8,185 nt of DNA from JBHPHI01 sp042569595 (GTDB lineage: Bacteria > Patescibacteriota > Microgenomatia > UBA1400 > 2-01-FULL-45-11): contig JBHPHI010000029.1 in NCBI GenBank assembly GCA_042569595.1, positions 1-8,185 of the forward strand. Direction: 5' to 3'. Below the pieces are notes generated by a model, which had not been told where the DNA came from, did no database searches, and worked only from the letters and a program-made list of their open reading frames with translations. The number at the start of each line of letters is the position of its first letter. Position 1 is the first letter of the stretch. Shown here in pieces: positions 1 to 7,076 of the stretch. The position numbers and the translations under genes were made by a program.

Positions 1-1
1 T

Positions 2-46
2 TTTTCCATAGCATTCCTTAACATTGCTAAAGAATTTATGTTGTAA
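2..46 (+). pseudogene. Out-of-frame upstream remnant of the GT4 glycosyltransferase
   Basis: Before position 31 the frame of the glycosyltransferase gene has two stops (19-21 and 28-30). The adjacent frame is open from position 2 to a TAA at 44-46 and reads SIAFLNIAKEFML. That peptide would join sensibly to the downstream KNYFYERKIV if a single base, for example one T near 44, had been lost. GT4 enzymes usually carry a helical stretch just before the 'ER...D...S..D' segment, so I infer these bases belong to the same gene. The cause may be a real frameshift or a contig-edge sequence error. The fragment is too short to be certain. Confidence 0.45.
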
Positions 47-735
47 AAAATTATTTTTATGAAAGAAAAATTGTTAGGTCAGTAGATAAAATTTTTGGAA
101 TAAGCGAAAAAGATGTCGGTAAATTAGTTGAAAGAGGTGCAGATAGAAACAACGTTAAATGGCTTCCAGTCTCTTTAGACACAAAGAATGTTTATAAACA
201 TAAAAAAAATAGAAAAGAAGTTTTGATAGTGGGCTTAATGTCTTGGGCTCCCAATAAGTTTGGTATCTTGTGGTTTTGTCAAAAAGTTTACCCCTTACTA
301 AGATCTAAAATTCCAAACTTGAAGCTTTCTTTGGTTGGTCCAAATCCTGAAGAAGACATACTGTCTTTGGATGGTAAAAATGGGATAACTGTTTATGGTG
401 AGGTAGAATCACTTGATTCGTACTATAAGAGAGCTAGTGTTTTGGTTGCGCCAATATTCTCTGGAAGTGGAGTGAGAATAAAAATACTTCATGCCTTGTC
501 TTTTGGGGTTCCTGTTTTGAGTACGAAAATTGGAGCAGAGGGTATGAAAACTGATAATAGGTCTGGCGTGATAATAAGCGATTCAAGCCCAATAATTTTT
601 GCGGAAAACATACTAAAAATTCTTAATAGCAAAAAAGAATCAAACAGACTAAGTCGTGATGGAATTAAATATATTAATAAACACTATTCTGATTCTGAAT
701 CCGAGAGAATAATTAATTGGGGTTTGTTGAGTTAG
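31..735 (+). CDS. GT4-family glycosyltransferase, C-terminal half (5' broken)
   Basis: This encodes the second Rossmann domain of a GT-B fold, GT4-type glycosyltransferase, which moves a sugar from a nucleotide donor onto a growing glycan at the cytoplasmic face. The frame is open from 31. The first usual start codon is TTG at 223, but family-like sequence begins well before it: YERKIVRSVDKIFGISEKD matches the inter-domain segment that ends in 'S..D', and VGLMSWAPNKFGILWF is the typical first strand and helix of the C-terminal domain. It is followed by LSLVGPNP, YGEVESLDSYY and the donor-binding stretch FSGSGVRIKILHALSFGVPV with IGAEGM. The position usually held by the final Glu of the E-x7-E motif is His (codon 490-492). 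TTG 223 is therefore unlikely to be the true start; the gene lacks its acceptor domain here. It converges on the GT2 gene, and their stop codons overlap. The family call is firm; the sugar is unknown. Confidence 0.85.
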   Translation, partial: RIYVVKNYFYERKIVRSVDKIFGISEKDVGKLVERGADRNNVKWLPVSLDTKNVYKHKKNRKEVLIVGLMSWAPNKFGILWFCQKVYPLLRSKIPNLKLSLVGPNPEEDILSLDGKNGITVYGEVESLDSYYKRASVLVAPIFSGSGVRIKILHALSFGVPVLSTKIGAEGMKTDNRSGVIISDSSPIIFAENILKILNSKKESNRLSRDGIKYINKHYSDSESERIINWGLLS

Positions 736-1625
736 CTAAGGTATCCAAACTTGAAAAATGTGTCAAAAGCTTTGATTAATAGGTAAGTTTTTATTTTTGC
801 AGTTTTTTTGATTTTTTGTTTTTTTGTGTAGCCTTGATATTCGCTTGGAATGTTTTTTATCCTATGAAGGATTGTTTTTGGATTCAGGGTTGTTGATGAT
901 ATATATTCATTTTTAATTTCCCATTTTTTAGTTAGAATTGCTGCTAGTTTTCCTCGATAATAAGCTTTTTTTAGATAGAGAAGTGCTTTTTCTCCCTCTT
1001 CATGACTTACAATCATATTCTTGTTGTAGGATCCGAACATATTATTAGATTCTAACTGGAAACCAAAGTCTGTGTCGGCAGAATCATACCAGCCAATAGA
1101 TATTTTTGAGTCAAATTTAATTTTTATTTTATTAATTTTATGTGTTTTAATTGCAATATTTTTTGTATCAAGATTAAAGGGGTGGGGACGATTATTTCTT
1201 TCAAGATTGTATTTAAACCAGTAATCATGTCTGACGTGTGTGGCTAGGGCTATGAGATTTTTATTATTATATAGTTTAGTTTTGCCAACAACAAAATCTG
1301 TTTTCTTATTCTTGAAACCCACAAAACACTGCTTTATCCAGTTCTTATCTAAAACACAATCGTCATCTACAAAAGCAAGAATTTCAGTTTTGCAAAGCTT
1401 TAAGGCCATATTTCTTGCTTTGGGTACTCCTTGATCTGTGCAAAGGTAATATTTTGTTTGAGGTAATGATTTATTCCTGTCAACAATTTTCTTTGCCGAA
1501 GCGTTTGGATCATTGTCTATGATAACTAACTGGTCGGGACTAACTTCCTGATTTGATATGCTTTTTAGACAACGACTTAGTTTTTTTGTTCTATCTTTTG
1601 TAACAATGGCAAGTGTGATTTTCAT
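732..1625 (-). CDS. GT2-family glycosyltransferase (GT-A fold)
   Basis: A 297-residue inverting-type GT-A glycosyltransferase, probably cytoplasmic or membrane-associated, adding one sugar of the surface glycan. The N-terminus ITLAIVTKDR (residues 3-12) is the classic first strand and loop. LVIIDNDP (33-40) is the second strand, and GVPKARNMAL (66-75) the ribose-contact region. FVDDDC (85-90) holds the DXD metal/nucleotide motif, and DTKNIAIK (153-160) matches the 'G..N.AI' acceptor-side segment. DSADTDFGFQL (181-191) corresponds to the 'ED.dl..Rl' region holding the likely catalytic acid/base. The C-terminal roughly 80 residues are Lys-rich and amphipathic, and no clear membrane helix is visible. 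It is the last gene of the minus operon. Its ATG overlaps the stop of the Wzy-like gene as ATGA (1622-1625), so coupled translation is likely. Donor and acceptor cannot be read from the sequence. Confidence 0.92.
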   Translation of the reverse strand: MKITLAIVTKDRTKKLSRCLKSISNQEVSPDQLVIIDNDPNASAKKIVDRNKSLPQTKYYLCTDQGVPKARNMALKLCKTEILAFVDDDCVLDKNWIKQCFVGFKNKKTDFVVGKTKLYNNKNLIALATHVRHDYWFKYNLERNNRPHPFNLDTKNIAIKTHKINKIKIKFDSKISIGWYDSADTDFGFQLESNNMFGSYNKNMIVSHEEGEKALLYLKKAYYRGKLAAILTKKWEIKNEYISSTTLNPKTILHRIKNIPSEYQGYTKKQKIKKTAKIKTYLLIKAFDTFFKFGYLS

Positions 1626-3022
1626 ATGCTAGATAAGAATCCCAACATTATCATCATCATGTCAAAGCTTGGATCTTGGTTAAATAGTGGATGAAATTGA
1701 GCATTGATAAAAAAGGTAAAGCATCCAACCCAGACCCCCCAACTCAACCAGGATTTTTTGGATTTTTTATAGCTTGATTTTAATAAGGTTAATGAAAAAA
1801 CTAGAAAGATAGTGCCAGCCGGAATTCCCAACTCTGAGATAAACAGTAAAAATGTGTTGTGAACTGGATAAGTAAATTTAAATGAACTTTCTGATGGATA
1901 ATTGGATTTTAGGTGTGTTGTAAATTGATTCAATCCTATCCCAAAGATCGGATATTTTTTTGAAATTTCAAATGATTTTAGTATCAAATCAACCCGACCC
2001 TTTCCTGTTCCAACTGTCCATACGTTTTCAAAAGACTTAACCCTAGAGATTATTTGTGGAACATAAGTAGCAATAAGAATTGTGGCCAAAAGAAAACCTA
2101 CGAGCTGGGACGGTGTAATTTGTTGTTTTTTGTGTTTTTTTATCATGAGAATTAATGAGACGGACAGTGTTATCCAGGCGCTCCTGCTGTAAGTGGCAAT
2201 AGTTGCAAATACTCCAGTGATGGTGAGCAATAATATGAACAAATTTCTTCTTTTGTGTTTTGACAGTTTTTTTATAGAGTATCCAATCGATAAGGGAATA
2301 ATTAAAGAAAGATAGCTTCCAAAGAAGGTTGGATGACCTGTTGTTCCAGATGATCTGAACAGGTCTTCTCCAGCTTTTGTATAGAAAGTCCTGCTGTATT
2401 GAGTGTCCTCTATGAAAATGTTAATAGGGGATTTGGAGAGTCCTTGCCTTATCCCTATGAAGCTTAAAAATATTAGCGATGACAAAACTATTAGAGCAAA
2501 TATTTTTTTGTTTTCATTTTTTCTAAACATTATTGTGGAAATAATCAACCCCAGAACCCCTGCTAAGAGTCGAATTAAACCCAACATCGAATGTACCTGA
2601 TTAGCTGATACTATGGTGCTGATTGAGGCGAGAATAGAGAAATATATAAGCAACTTGTGATTATTGCCTGTTTGTATTTTTTCTCTCCTTCTCATAAGCA
2701 GCAACAGGGCTAAGGTTGTTAGAAATATCAGTTTTAAAGATATTCCAAAATGAAACTCGTATCCCAATATTCCCAGGTCAATTCTTTTTGGAATTGTTTC
2801 AAAAATCCACCACCTGAGACCCTTTTCAAAAGGTAATGTGAAAATAAGCATCGAGAAGATAGTTTGAATAAGACTCATCTTTATTAAGAAAAATAAGATT
2901 AGTCCATACATCAAATGAGCCAATATATAGCTTTTGACGTTGTAGGAGAAGTAGAGAATAAGATAACTACATATTGTTGCTAGGAAGATCCAAAGATCCT
3001 TGTGTTTTTTCTGTGAAATCAT
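1622..3022 (-). CDS. O-antigen polymerase/ligase-like membrane protein (Wzy_C family)
   Basis: A 466-residue integral membrane protein with about 12 hydrophobic segments. Its landmarks are those of the Wzy/WaaL (Wzy_C) family: RSSGTTGHPTFFGSYLSLI, the 'R.sGt.ghpN..a' signature; ATYSRSAWITL, the 'SR.aw' signature; GRVDLILKSFEISKKYPIFG followed by GLNQF; and the external-loop His in FTYPVHNTFLLFISELGIP. These enzymes polymerise lipid-linked repeat units or ligate finished glycan to an acceptor outside the membrane; which of the two cannot be told. I chose the ATG at 3022. A TTG at 3040 would add six residues (LFRAY region), and neither start has a strong Shine-Dalgarno sequence. Either way the start lies inside the upstream gene, an overlap of 56 or 74 bp, much larger than the other junctions. 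The protein ends right after its last hydrophobic segment, with no cytoplasmic tail. Confidence 0.9.
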   Translation of the reverse strand: MISQKKHKDLWIFLATICSYLILYFSYNVKSYILAHLMYGLILFFLIKMSLIQTIFSMLIFTLPFEKGLRWWIFETIPKRIDLGILGYEFHFGISLKLIFLTTLALLLLMRRREKIQTGNNHKLLIYFSILASISTIVSANQVHSMLGLIRLLAGVLGLIISTIMFRKNENKKIFALIVLSSLIFLSFIGIRQGLSKSPINIFIEDTQYSRTFYTKAGEDLFRSSGTTGHPTFFGSYLSLIIPLSIGYSIKKLSKHKRRNLFILLLTITGVFATIATYSRSAWITLSVSLILMIKKHKKQQITPSQLVGFLLATILIATYVPQIISRVKSFENVWTVGTGKGRVDLILKSFEISKKYPIFGIGLNQFTTHLKSNYPSESSFKFTYPVHNTFLLFISELGIPAGTIFLVFSLTLLKSSYKKSKKSWLSWGVWVGCFTFFINAQFHPLFNQDPSFDMMMIMLGFLSSI

Positions 3023-3857
3023 ATACGCTCTGAATAACAACAGGAAGGGTTATTTCTTCAAAATCTAACCACAAAAATTCATTTATTTTTGCGGTTTGTC
3101 TTTCTAGATACATCCATTCATTGTTTATATGTTGGAGGGTGACTTTGATTTTTAAGATTATATCCTTTGATCCAGGAACATTGGTAAAGTTAACCCTGTT
3201 GTTTTGCTGATCTAATGAGGCGTAATTTATCGTGGCTGGTTCAGTATTATATTCAATTATTTCTGCCATGGCCTTCCCTGTTTTAAGGTTAATAACTTTT
3301 TGATTTTGATAGATATTTTCAATAATCCATGGTTCTGCAGAAAATACTCTCCCAGTAATGATAATTTGTTTTTCTGGATATCCCACTGATGAAACGCCCT
3401 CATCTACTACCTGGCCTGTTATTATCATTTCTGGAAATTCTAGCTCTATGGGCCCACCTACATATACAGGGTTTCCGAGATAGCTAAATATTCCAGTGTT
3501 GGTGTTGGTTTCTCCTCTGAGCTTAATATTTAGAAATAGATCAGTTGAAGGATCTCCTCTTCTGTATTCATCTACTTTTGTTATTTCGGCCGTGAGTTTT
3601 CCGTTTATTGACTTTATTTGGTCGCCAACGTTAATTTTTTTTGAGAACCATATTGGAGGTTTGAATCCTCTGTAAGATACGAAAGAATCATTCCAATTTT
3701 TGCCCACAACCTGAATCCTAAATGTTTTGTAGTTTGGACTTCTTCCATAGAACTTAACCATTGCCACTGTTGAGACAACAACTATTATTAGAACCATCCA
3801 TTCAATGTTTGAGATTTTTTTTGTTTTGTTTTTTATTACTTTTAAAATTTTATTCAT
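2967..3857 (-). CDS. Membrane-anchored protein with two tandem beta-rich repeats (DUF4330-like?)
   Basis: A 296-residue protein with a Lys-rich N-terminus (1-18) and one membrane helix (about 19-37, WMVLIIVVVSTVAMVKFYG). By the positive-inside rule, the rest would lie outside the cytoplasmic membrane. The outer part is beta-rich and internally duplicated. Repeat A (about 46-150) and repeat B (about 163-276) share I.V.GK / I.ITGR, then PIWF..KI / PWIIENI, then NGKLTAEI / TGKAMAEI, then TDLFLNIKL / KDIILKIKV, then PIELEFPEMIITGQV / LWLDFEEITLPVVIQ. This layout (short N-terminus, one helix, repeated beta units) resembles what I recall of DUF4330 proteins, but that name is tentative. It overlaps the radical SAM gene by 8 bp and the Wzy-like gene by 56 bp, so it probably works at the membrane with the polymerase/ligase. 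No catalytic motif is visible; the function is unknown. Confidence 0.8.
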   Translation of the reverse strand: MNKILKVIKNKTKKISNIEWMVLIIVVVSTVAMVKFYGRSPNYKTFRIQVVGKNWNDSFVSYRGFKPPIWFSKKINVGDQIKSINGKLTAEITKVDEYRRGDPSTDLFLNIKLRGETNTNTGIFSYLGNPVYVGGPIELEFPEMIITGQVVDEGVSSVGYPEKQIIITGRVFSAEPWIIENIYQNQKVINLKTGKAMAEIIEYNTEPATINYASLDQQNNRVNFTNVPGSKDIILKIKVTLQHINNEWMYLERQTAKINEFLWLDFEEITLPVVIQSVYDFTEKTQGSLDLPSNNM

Positions 3858-4992
3858 TTATAATCTTTTTTTTGATTGATAAAAAGTTATTTATAAAATA
3901 TTTCTTATTTTTTTCGATTGCAAGGGCAAGTGAATTATTATCGCTTGATTTGTTTACGATTGGAAGTAGGTTTCCAATGTTTACTTTGGGAAGGTTTTTT
4001 ATTTTATTGAGTTCTGATAGTAATTTTACGTGGTTGGGGTGTGTGGGGGAATGAACAGCCCTGCTTTTATATTCCTTGGTAGAAAATGTTCCCCAGTTTA
4101 ATAATTTTGAAAAATAAATATCATCAAACTTAAGTTCGCTGCCTAGTTTTGTAAAATCAAACATTTCTTTATAGTTGTTATTTTGAACCACGAAACTGAT
4201 TCTTGCATATTTGATTTGCCCCTTTTTCTTTAAGGAACTAATATAACTTAGATTTTTTAGGAGTCTTTTAAAACTTCCACCTCTTCTGTTCTTTTTGTAT
4301 GTATTTTCTGTGGCAGCATCTATGGAAATTTCTACACTTTTGATTTTAGATCTGATTGGCTTTATCATGTCCCAAGATTTTTTTGTAAACAACTGACCAT
4401 TTGTGTGGAGATGAATAGACTTTAGGTTGGGGAAGTCTTTGGGCTTCATGTTCCTGAGCCAATCAAAAAAATACGGACTACCAAACGGATCTCCAGATCC
4501 AGTGATTATTAACTTGGTAATGTTTTTTGCATAATATTTGTTGATTTTATCTATTGTAAGTAGTACTTTTTTCCTGTCTTTTCCCATGGCAATAATCTGT
4601 TTGGCCCTACAAGATGGACAAGATAAGTTGCATGATCGATCAAAAGCACAATTTATAATTTTGGGGCCGTAGTTAAGTTTATATTTTGAGTTTTTAATGT
4701 GCTTTTTTATTTGGGAATCATTAATTTCTGACAACTTTTTTACCGGCCCTTTTTTTCTGATGATATTTGGACATATTTTTTTGTCACAATATTTAAATGA
4801 ACCGTCAATAACAGACCTTCTTATTTTTTGGGCAGCTTTTCCATTCCATAAATCATCACCCTCTTTTTCTAAGATATTTCCAATTGGTTTTGGAAGCCAG
4901 GTTGGGCAGCATGTATACACATCTCCGTTTGGTGTTATTTCAAACCACTCATATGGCATGGTGCAAATATATTTATTTTGATCTTTTTTCAT
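3850..4992 (-). CDS. Radical SAM protein with N-terminal SPASM-like cysteine region
   Basis: A 380-residue radical SAM enzyme. The 4Fe-4S/SAM motif CNLSCPSC gives Cys121, Cys125 and Cys128. LIITGSGDPFGSP (about 161-173) is the SAM-binding 'GGE-like' strand in the G.GDPF form found in SPASM-linked enzymes, and VEISIDAAT (about 225-233) is a further barrel strand. Before the barrel lies a SPASM-like region: Cys10, FEITPNGDVYTCC with Cys28 and Cys29, IGNI, LWNGKAAQKIRRS, then Cys69 and Cys74 (C....CP). Such regions usually bind auxiliary Fe-S clusters and usually sit C-terminal, so the N-terminal position is notable. The C-terminus (about 310-380) is Lys-rich and has no cysteine. The start ATG follows the methyltransferase stop as TAA-A-ATG. 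In this context it may modify a sugar or a carrier-bound group, but peptide modification is equally possible. The substrate is unknown. Confidence 0.9.
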   Translation of the reverse strand: MKKDQNKYICTMPYEWFEITPNGDVYTCCPTWLPKPIGNILEKEGDDLWNGKAAQKIRRSVIDGSFKYCDKKICPNIIRKKGPVKKLSEINDSQIKKHIKNSKYKLNYGPKIINCAFDRSCNLSCPSCRAKQIIAMGKDRKKVLLTIDKINKYYAKNITKLIITGSGDPFGSPYFFDWLRNMKPKDFPNLKSIHLHTNGQLFTKKSWDMIKPIRSKIKSVEISIDAATENTYKKNRRGGSFKRLLKNLSYISSLKKKGQIKYARISFVVQNNNYKEMFDFTKLGSELKFDDIYFSKLLNWGTFSTKEYKSRAVHSPTHPNHVKLLSELNKIKNLPKVNIGNLLPIVNKSSDNNSLALAIEKNKKYFINNFLSIKKKIINE

Positions 4993-4993
4993 T

Positions 4994-5677
4994 TTAAGAA
5001 TATGGATTCAACAAGCCTAGCCAACTTGTGTTTTTTGTTGTTTTTTGGATCAATCCTAATCCCCAGTTTCCTGGGAAAACAATTGAGTTGTGTTTTTCGG
5101 AGAGTTCATCCCAAAATCTTTTTGTTTCTTTTTCTAAATCTGGGTGACTTTTATCTGGATTTATGTCGTGAAACAGCATGTATCCATTAGTGTTGAGTTT
5201 TGGCCAAAACAACTTGTAATCTTTTTTTATACCTTTGTATGAGTGATCTCCGTCTACATAAATGTAGTCCCATCTTTTTTTTGGAAATTCATCTGAGAAT
5301 TTTTCGGTTGTTAGTAGGTGAAAACTTATGTGCTTTGAAAGGTTTAGGGTGGAGAAGTGTTTTTTTGGGTCATTATTTTTCCAAAACCCAACTCCGCCCC
5401 AAAGAGATTGTTTGTTTGGTTCTCCAAATCCTGCATCGACAAAGTCTACTTTTCCGACCCCATTTTCTCTACATGCTAAAGCAATGCAAGCTGGAATGAA
5501 TCCTTTTTTACTCCCAATAGACAAAACCTTTTTGGGTTTTTGGTTTCGAACAATTGAGTAGTGAATTAATCCATAGCCGATGTTATTTTCTTTTTCGTTG
5601 AAATTATGCCACTCTCCAACACCATCATAATGAGTAATAAGTTTGTTTATTGCGGTTTTGTTGAGTAGTGAGGTCAT
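4994..5677 (-). CDS. Class I SAM-dependent methyltransferase (Methyltransf_24-like)
   Basis: A 227-residue Rossmann-fold methyltransferase, probably soluble. KKVLSIGSKKGFIPA (49-63) is motif I, with a Ser-Lys-Lys loop instead of the usual Gly-rich loop. KVDFVDAGFG (76-85) supplies the acidic end of the second strand. The strongest signature is YIYVDGDHSYKGIKKDY (138-154) followed by LNTNGYMLFHDI (161-172), typical of Methyltransf_24 enzymes, where Asp and His residues of this stretch often bind metal near the acceptor hydroxyl. This suggests O-methylation of a sugar or related group; that is an inference, as the substrate cannot be read. The ATG overlaps the stop of the adenylate-forming enzyme by one base (TAATG), and the downstream gene starts one base after its own stop. 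The three enzymes are thus tightly coupled and probably act on the same decoration. Confidence 0.87.
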   Translation of the reverse strand: MTSLLNKTAINKLITHYDGVGEWHNFNEKENNIGYGLIHYSIVRNQKPKKVLSIGSKKGFIPACIALACRENGVGKVDFVDAGFGEPNKQSLWGGVGFWKNNDPKKHFSTLNLSKHISFHLLTTEKFSDEFPKKRWDYIYVDGDHSYKGIKKDYKLFWPKLNTNGYMLFHDINPDKSHPDLEKETKRFWDELSEKHNSIVFPGNWGLGLIQKTTKNTSWLGLLNPYS

Positions 5678-7047
5678 TAAGTTGTATTATTAACTATAAA
5701 ATTTTGAGTGCCATAGTGAAAGAAATATTTTATCTGATTGGAGCCTGGGCCCGTTTGAGATCGATCCTTTATTGGCTTTCTTGAGTCAATAATTCTGCTT
5801 GCTTTCCACTCAGATCTCCTGATCCATTTGTAAGGAACAAGCTTAATATTTACTTTGGTATTAAGGTGCTCTGATAGTTTATTTTTAATATTTATAATTT
5901 TTCTCCTTTTGATTGGGAGCTCTTGCTCAAGAGTTAGTTCGATAATATCTTTCTTGTTTGATTTTTTTGCCGTTAATTTGTATTCACTTAATCCTACAAG
6001 TTTTCTGACAAAGGCATCAATTTCGTGATGGGAGTAAGTCTTTTTGTTTAATGTCAGTTTACTGCCAATTCTTTCTATTAGGTTGTTTTTTAGTTTTCTG
6101 AAAATTGATCCACAAGAGCATCTCTCTGAAATGATTTCTACTAAGTCTCCAGTTTCGTATCTTAAAAGTGGATAATCTTGCCTCCATAGGGGAGTTAGGA
6201 CAAGAAGTCCCTTGTTGGATGGCTGTTTTGTTTTAGGATCAATAACTTCAATTATATTCGAGTTTTCGTAGAGATGTGCATGTTCGCTTTTTTTGCACTG
6301 ACAAGTAAACTTTCCGCACTCCGATGAGCCTGCTGATGTGTATATTTTTGCATTCCAGATTTTTTCCAATAATACGTGAATGTGCTTGTTGTTTGATCCA
6401 ATCTCACCTCCACAATAGATTGAATGTACTTTTGATTCTGTTTTTAGGTTTATCCCCATTTCTTGAGCAGCTTCGGTAAGCTTTATAATGTTGGTGAGGG
6501 TAGCCTGGATAATTGTTACTTTATATTTTACTAATTGTTTTACGTTGGCGTACTCATTTATTAGTGGGGGAACGCTTTTGATTCCAGCCTCTCTGTAGCC
6601 ATCTACTTCATAATGGAAGGCTCCTGGGGTAAATAGAAATAGCACCCTATCAGTGCTGTTTGGTTTTATGAAATATTTTGTTGTGGGCCCTGAATATAAC
6701 CCTCTTCTTTCGAAGTCTCCCTTTGTATATGGCATGATTAAAGGATTATTGGTTGTTCCGGAAGTTGGTTTGATTAGGTAAAACTTGTTTTTATTTATCG
6801 AAAAATTATTTCCAATTTCGGAGTATTTTTTTTGATTTATTAACAACTCTTTTTTTGTGGTGGTGGGAATGTTGCTTAAGTCGTCCATTGTGATATTTTT
6901 CAAATTTATTTTTTCGTTTTTTAACTTTTCTTTATAGAACTTACTTTTATTTGCAGACACTAATACCAGATTTAGATGATGTTTTTGGAATGCTTTTAAC
7001 TCTCTTGTGTTTGAAAATATATTTTTATTAAATTTATCTAATTTCAT
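5677..7047 (-). CDS. PaaK/CapK-like adenylate-forming enzyme
   Basis: A 456-residue member of the phenylacetate-CoA ligase/CapK branch of adenylate-forming enzymes, which activate a carboxylate with ATP and often pass it to a thiol. TSGTTNNPLIMP (95-106) is the ATP-binding loop, YTSAGSSECG (236-245) the A5 motif, LVLTPL (282-287) and LLRYETGDLVEI (294-305) the A7/A8 region, and IERIGSKL (324-331) the hinge. The C-terminal EWKASRIIDSRK (413-424) fits the 'GK.rR..D.R' end that carries the catalytic Lys, here Lys415. CQC (249-251) with His256, and CSC (310-312), are placed like the cysteine pairs of PaaK proteins and could hold structural zinc. About 30 residues follow the usual end. No carrier protein is encoded nearby. 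In a glycan locus it may activate an acyl group or sugar acid; this is an inference. The 29-bp gap to the ABC gene is the largest in the operon. Confidence 0.88.
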   Translation of the reverse strand: MKLDKFNKNIFSNTRELKAFQKHHLNLVLVSANKSKFYKEKLKNEKINLKNITMDDLSNIPTTTKKELLINQKKYSEIGNNFSINKNKFYLIKPTSGTTNNPLIMPYTKGDFERRGLYSGPTTKYFIKPNSTDRVLFLFTPGAFHYEVDGYREAGIKSVPPLINEYANVKQLVKYKVTIIQATLTNIIKLTEAAQEMGINLKTESKVHSIYCGGEIGSNNKHIHVLLEKIWNAKIYTSAGSSECGKFTCQCKKSEHAHLYENSNIIEVIDPKTKQPSNKGLLVLTPLWRQDYPLLRYETGDLVEIISERCSCGSIFRKLKNNLIERIGSKLTLNKKTYSHHEIDAFVRKLVGLSEYKLTAKKSNKKDIIELTLEQELPIKRRKIINIKNKLSEHLNTKVNIKLVPYKWIRRSEWKASRIIDSRKPIKDRSQTGPGSNQIKYFFHYGTQNFIVNNTT

Positions 7048-7076
7048 ATTGTGTTTTGTAGTTGGGTTTTTTTAAC

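Noticed and set aside
763..774. Near-palindrome TCAAAAGCTTTGA near the convergent junction
   Set aside because: It lies inside the GT2 coding region, is broken by one base, and has no associated T-run; probably chance in AT-rich sequence.
1240..5561. Several open frames of 64-99 codons on the + strand (for example 1240-1434, 2403-2600, 3761-4054, 4697-5499)
   Set aside because: They lie opposite strongly supported minus-strand genes, show no domain pattern, and mirror the hydrophobic or Lys-rich codons of the real frame.
7048..7076. A small precursor-peptide gene for a RiPP-like system in the operon
   Set aside because: The largest gap is 29 bp and the others are one base or overlaps, so no peptide gene fits between the genes in this window.
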